Assembly (NCBI GenBank): GCA_004151065.3
Contig: NWUY0300000024.1
Span: 68,260 to 78,909, forward strand
Source of the DNA: Larix sibirica
Taxonomy: Eukaryota > Streptophyta > Pinopsida > Pinales > Pinaceae
Direction: 5' to 3'
Length of the DNA: 10,650 nucleotides
Positions 8,091-10,650 of this stretch are shown piece by piece (within the stretch, counting starts at the first letter, position 1; each line of letters starts with the position of its first letter). The position numbers were made by a program, and so were the translations under genes. The notes under the pieces were generated by a model that did no database searches, was not told the origin of the DNA, and saw only the letters and a program-made list of their open reading frames with translations.

Positions 8091-8095
8091 CCTCT
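8091..8095. repeat. target-site duplication, right copy (CCTCT)
   Basis: CCTCT directly follows the CCAACA that ends the 5' LTR on the plus strand, matching 5167-5171 exactly. Confidence 0.75.
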
Positions 8096-9097
8096 CTCCC
8101 ACATCAGGAAGGAGGCGGGATTAGAAAACAACAATTGGGAAGCATCAATATGGGAGAGCCAGGTAGAGGACAAGGTAAAGAGGACCACAAGGATGATGCG
8201 CATAAGAGAGGTTGTTGAGAGCCAACATAATAGAAGTAAATGACCTACCTTTGGGGGTCAAATTCGGATGAATAACGTATCTCTTTATGATATCCACATA
8301 AGGGATAGAATCTCGTCCACATATTTATTTTTTTCTTTCATTTTTAGTAGTGTCACAATGAGACATAAGTTGTTTTATCCCATAGGCAATTTGGCCTGAT
8401 GAACATCTTAATAAAATTCCATTCTAATCTATTATACTACATTATATTCCCTCCATTAGGGTATTAAGTGGAGCATAACCATTTCAAGCACATTGTTGAA
8501 TAACTAGACTAATGACTTCATGTAAGATGTGTATATACAAAGATATTTTGAAAGAACTAGCTTGGTAGGGTAATAGTTTGTTGAAAATGGAATCAAATAA
8601 CCTAAACAATAGATCCACCCATAAAGCCAAGCACCAATTCAATGCCACACTCAAAACAACGCTCCTAAGAAAAATCATGTTTCTCTCTTCGAAGGAGATT
8701 GCCTCCTTAGGCCTCTCTAGACATAGAGGGTGTTTGTTCTCGAAGGATTCTTAAATACTTTTGTCCATAAGTATTTCTATTCAGCACCTCCCTCTCTTCG
8801 GGGACTCTTTAGACACTCCTCATCGCCTCCTCCCTCTTGAAGAAGAGATCAACATGGTTCTCACTAACAAGTTGAGTAAAATCACCCAAAGTTATTACAA
8901 CTGGAACCAACCTAGGGTCAAGCGGAGACTCCATTGGGATCAGTCAGAAAACTAGGATGAAGAACCAATCAACTAAAAATTACAAAAAGAAAGGAAAATT
9001 TTAATTAAATCAATGTAAATCCAAACCATTAGCCACCAAATAGGAAACGTTCTCATGTATATAGCATAAAAGGGAAAATATAGCAAAATGGCAACTA
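8096..9097. other. non-coding stretch, probable intron sequence or transposon debris
   Basis: No open frame here resembles a known protein. A minus-strand frame (8484-8678) and a plus-strand frame (8761-8955) are open for about 64 codons each, but neither has a recognisable motif. Around 8680-8850 there are several related CT-rich words (CTCTCTTCG, CTCTAGACA, CTCTTTAGACA). Confidence 0.4.
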
Positions 9098-9664
9098 GTG
9101 CGATACATATTTGAAAACAAAATTCAAAAATATCAAGGCTCTAAATGGCCTCTAGAGTCCAAAAAGCATCATGCTATAACAAATAATGAGATATCATCAA
9201 AATCAACCCCTATAAAGGGTTCCTCATCATTAGTATCACCCTCTACTTCATCCTCTAGCCTTCACCACGATCCTCCAAGGACATCAATGCTAGTGCTTGG
9301 AACATTTGGTGCTACTCGTGGATACAAGTCCATCAACCCTAAATCATCTCTCAATTGTTTTTGGTTGAGTTTCCATGACCCATTCCAAGAAGAGATTAAT
9401 ATCCTACAAGACAATGGGATTTGCATTAGGATTTTTGTTCAACAACTGGTTATGCCTCAATCAAAGGTTGTACTAAATGAAGACAAGATCATTCAACAGT
9501 TTTAGTTCCAAATAAGTTCTCTTCATCAAGGGAATGCGCCCAAAGTCAAACCAATTCCACACACCCAAAAGCGCTGCAAGTTTCGCTCAAGGCACGAACT
9601 GCAAACTTTTGAAATCGAGGGCATTGGGTGCCAAATGATTTCCACCAAAAGCTCAATTAAATAG
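9098..9664 (+). pseudogene. unrecognised coding relic with one in-frame stop
   Basis: The plus-strand frame beginning at a GTG (9098) is open for 135 codons, meets a single TAG at 9503-9505, and continues in the same frame to a TAA-less end at a TAG near 9664. About 188 codons with one internal stop is unusual in such AT-rich DNA. It has a serine-rich stretch (about residues 44-55) followed by FGATRGYKSINPKSSLNCFW. No ATG lies at the start of the open stretch. I do not recognise the family. The most likely explanation is a decayed transposon or gene fragment; chance cannot be excluded. Confidence 0.35.
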
Positions 9665-10145
9665 ACATCTCCCTCATGAGTGATGTGCCCTCCCATAATA
9701 ATAAAAGGGGAAAGACAGAATAATATTGTTATGTATATAACATAACACAATAATACAATAAACATTTGACAGTAGGGCCTAGAACCATAGGACATATAAC
9801 TTAGATGTGATTATTATTAAAAGGTACATCATATAAGGTCGCAACTCTACATGGGTTTAGAGGTGGACAGGGTTTTTCGAAATGGAGCTTGACAGTTCTA
9901 TAGTAGGGTTACCTCAAGTCGAGCCTAGTGTTTGCACCTAGTGAACAACCCTTAATGGATCCTAATATCTCAAATTCTTGGACCTCAATCTTGATATGGT
10001 GGATTATGGAGGGTCTGAGGTACCAACCATGCAGTCATTTTCCATTCATAGGAGGATCCAATGGAGATTTGGCACAGTGCTAGAGCATTTACTGAATCTT
10101 AAAATCTGTATACGCCAAAAGTAGGACTCTCTCCTCTAGATGTAG
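9665..10145. other. stretch without a supported gene
   Basis: A minus-strand frame at 9526-9795 is open for 89 codons and overlaps the 9098-9664 relic, but shows no known motif. The rest is low in coding signal. I see no LTR ends or RNA genes. Confidence 0.35.
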
Positions 10146-10409
10146 CCAAAGGATGGGGTATGTACGACCCAAGCTTCGTCAAAACCTATTAAAGGCACCC
10201 ATGTTACAAATTCACGTCCTCAAATTCCAACAATTTCGAATGATCTACATTTTTCAATTTTGAGTTCTTTGGATGCTTCCAAAGGTCTTTTGGAATCTTT
10301 GTCACAACTTGGACTTGTTGCCGCCGGATCAGCACACCTGGTTAACAAAACAGAAAATCTTTGCTATTGCTCGGTGTGCCCTTGGGGGCAAGTCTCGANT
10401 CTAGTCTAA
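10146..10409 (+). pseudogene. short unrecognised open stretch, possible coding relic
   Basis: The plus-strand frame is open for 87 codons from 10146 to a TAA at 10407-10409. The same frame is fairly open upstream to about 9970, with three stops. It includes a protein-like segment, SSLDASKGLLESLSQLGLVA. There is no early ATG and no recognisable domain, and an N lies at 10399. This may be chance. Confidence 0.22.
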
Positions 10410-10650
10410 CCATGCCAAATTTTGACGCATACAGGAACAGTATGAAGAAATTTAAATGTTGGTCCCATTCACTGCTCATCGTGTGACGTCAATGGATGAC
10501 ATTATTGATGGGTGTGTTGGAAGACATTCCATGACATTTGAATAGAGTTTCAACGAAGATTCTGTAGATGGGAATGACAAATGATGCCAATGAGACTACA
10601 TGATGAACATTGACGTAAACATGGATGATATTAAAGATTATGCGAGGACG
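10410..10650. other. right end of window, nothing supported
   Basis: The sequence is richer in GATGAC/ATGATG-type words than its surroundings and has scattered stops in all the frames I checked. No CPR5 N-terminal exon could be found here. Confidence 0.3.

Noticed and set aside
8484-8955. Two 64-codon open frames, one on each strand
   Set aside because: Length is within chance expectation and no motif or transposon similarity was recognised.
9378-9400. Minus-strand LLGMGHG reading as a possible CPR5 upstream exon
   Set aside because: Only a few residues resemble the motif; the conserved Ser-Phe-Ala-Ala after Met is absent.

Overview
The window looks like plant nuclear DNA, most likely from a gymnosperm such as a conifer. 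It is AT-rich, gene-poor and full of decayed retroelements, with one interrupted host gene on the minus strand. Three single N positions (167, 8057, 10399) suggest a draft assembly. The conifer assignment is an inference from gene architecture (an apparent intron of at least 5.8 kb next to introns of 100-850 bases); it does not rest on a species-specific marker.

The host gene is the 3' part of a CPR5-like gene (CONSTITUTIVE EXPRESSER OF PR GENES 5, a plant nuclear-envelope membrane nucleoporin acting in immunity, senescence and growth). Four consecutive exons can be read on the minus strand: 4853-4797, 3947-3912, 3791-2508 and 2407-1886 (stop codon included). All junctions are phase 0 with GT-AG borders, and together they encode 632 residues. 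The joined product aligns with CPR5 over the short helical segment before the variable region, the coiled coil, and a five-helix membrane domain that runs to the C terminus. The N-terminal exons are not visible and should lie beyond position 10650. The middle of the protein, in the 1284-base exon, is a long polar acidic region, clearly larger than I recall for Arabidopsis CPR5.

Region by region: 1-160 is a retroelement fragment that matches 5797-5965; about 540-1500 is AT-rich intergenic DNA with a near-perfect 67-base tandem duplication; about 1500-1885 is the probable 3' UTR; 1886-4853 holds the gene; 4854-10650 appears to be intron or upstream sequence packed with transposon debris. The best-defined insertion is a degenerate Copia-type LTR retrotransposon on the minus strand at 5172-8090. 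It has diverged LTRs, a decayed initiator-tRNA primer-binding site, a gag (UBN2-type) pseudogene with about 14 in-frame stops, and a 5-base target-site duplication (CCTCT) abutting both ends. Right of it, 8096-10650 holds unrecognised sequence with two open stretches that look like relics of coding DNA.

I see no RNA genes, CRISPR arrays or prokaryotic-style signals. I do not see a new biological system. The most useful results are the CPR5 gene model with its enlarged variable region and the bounded retrotransposon in its probable intron.
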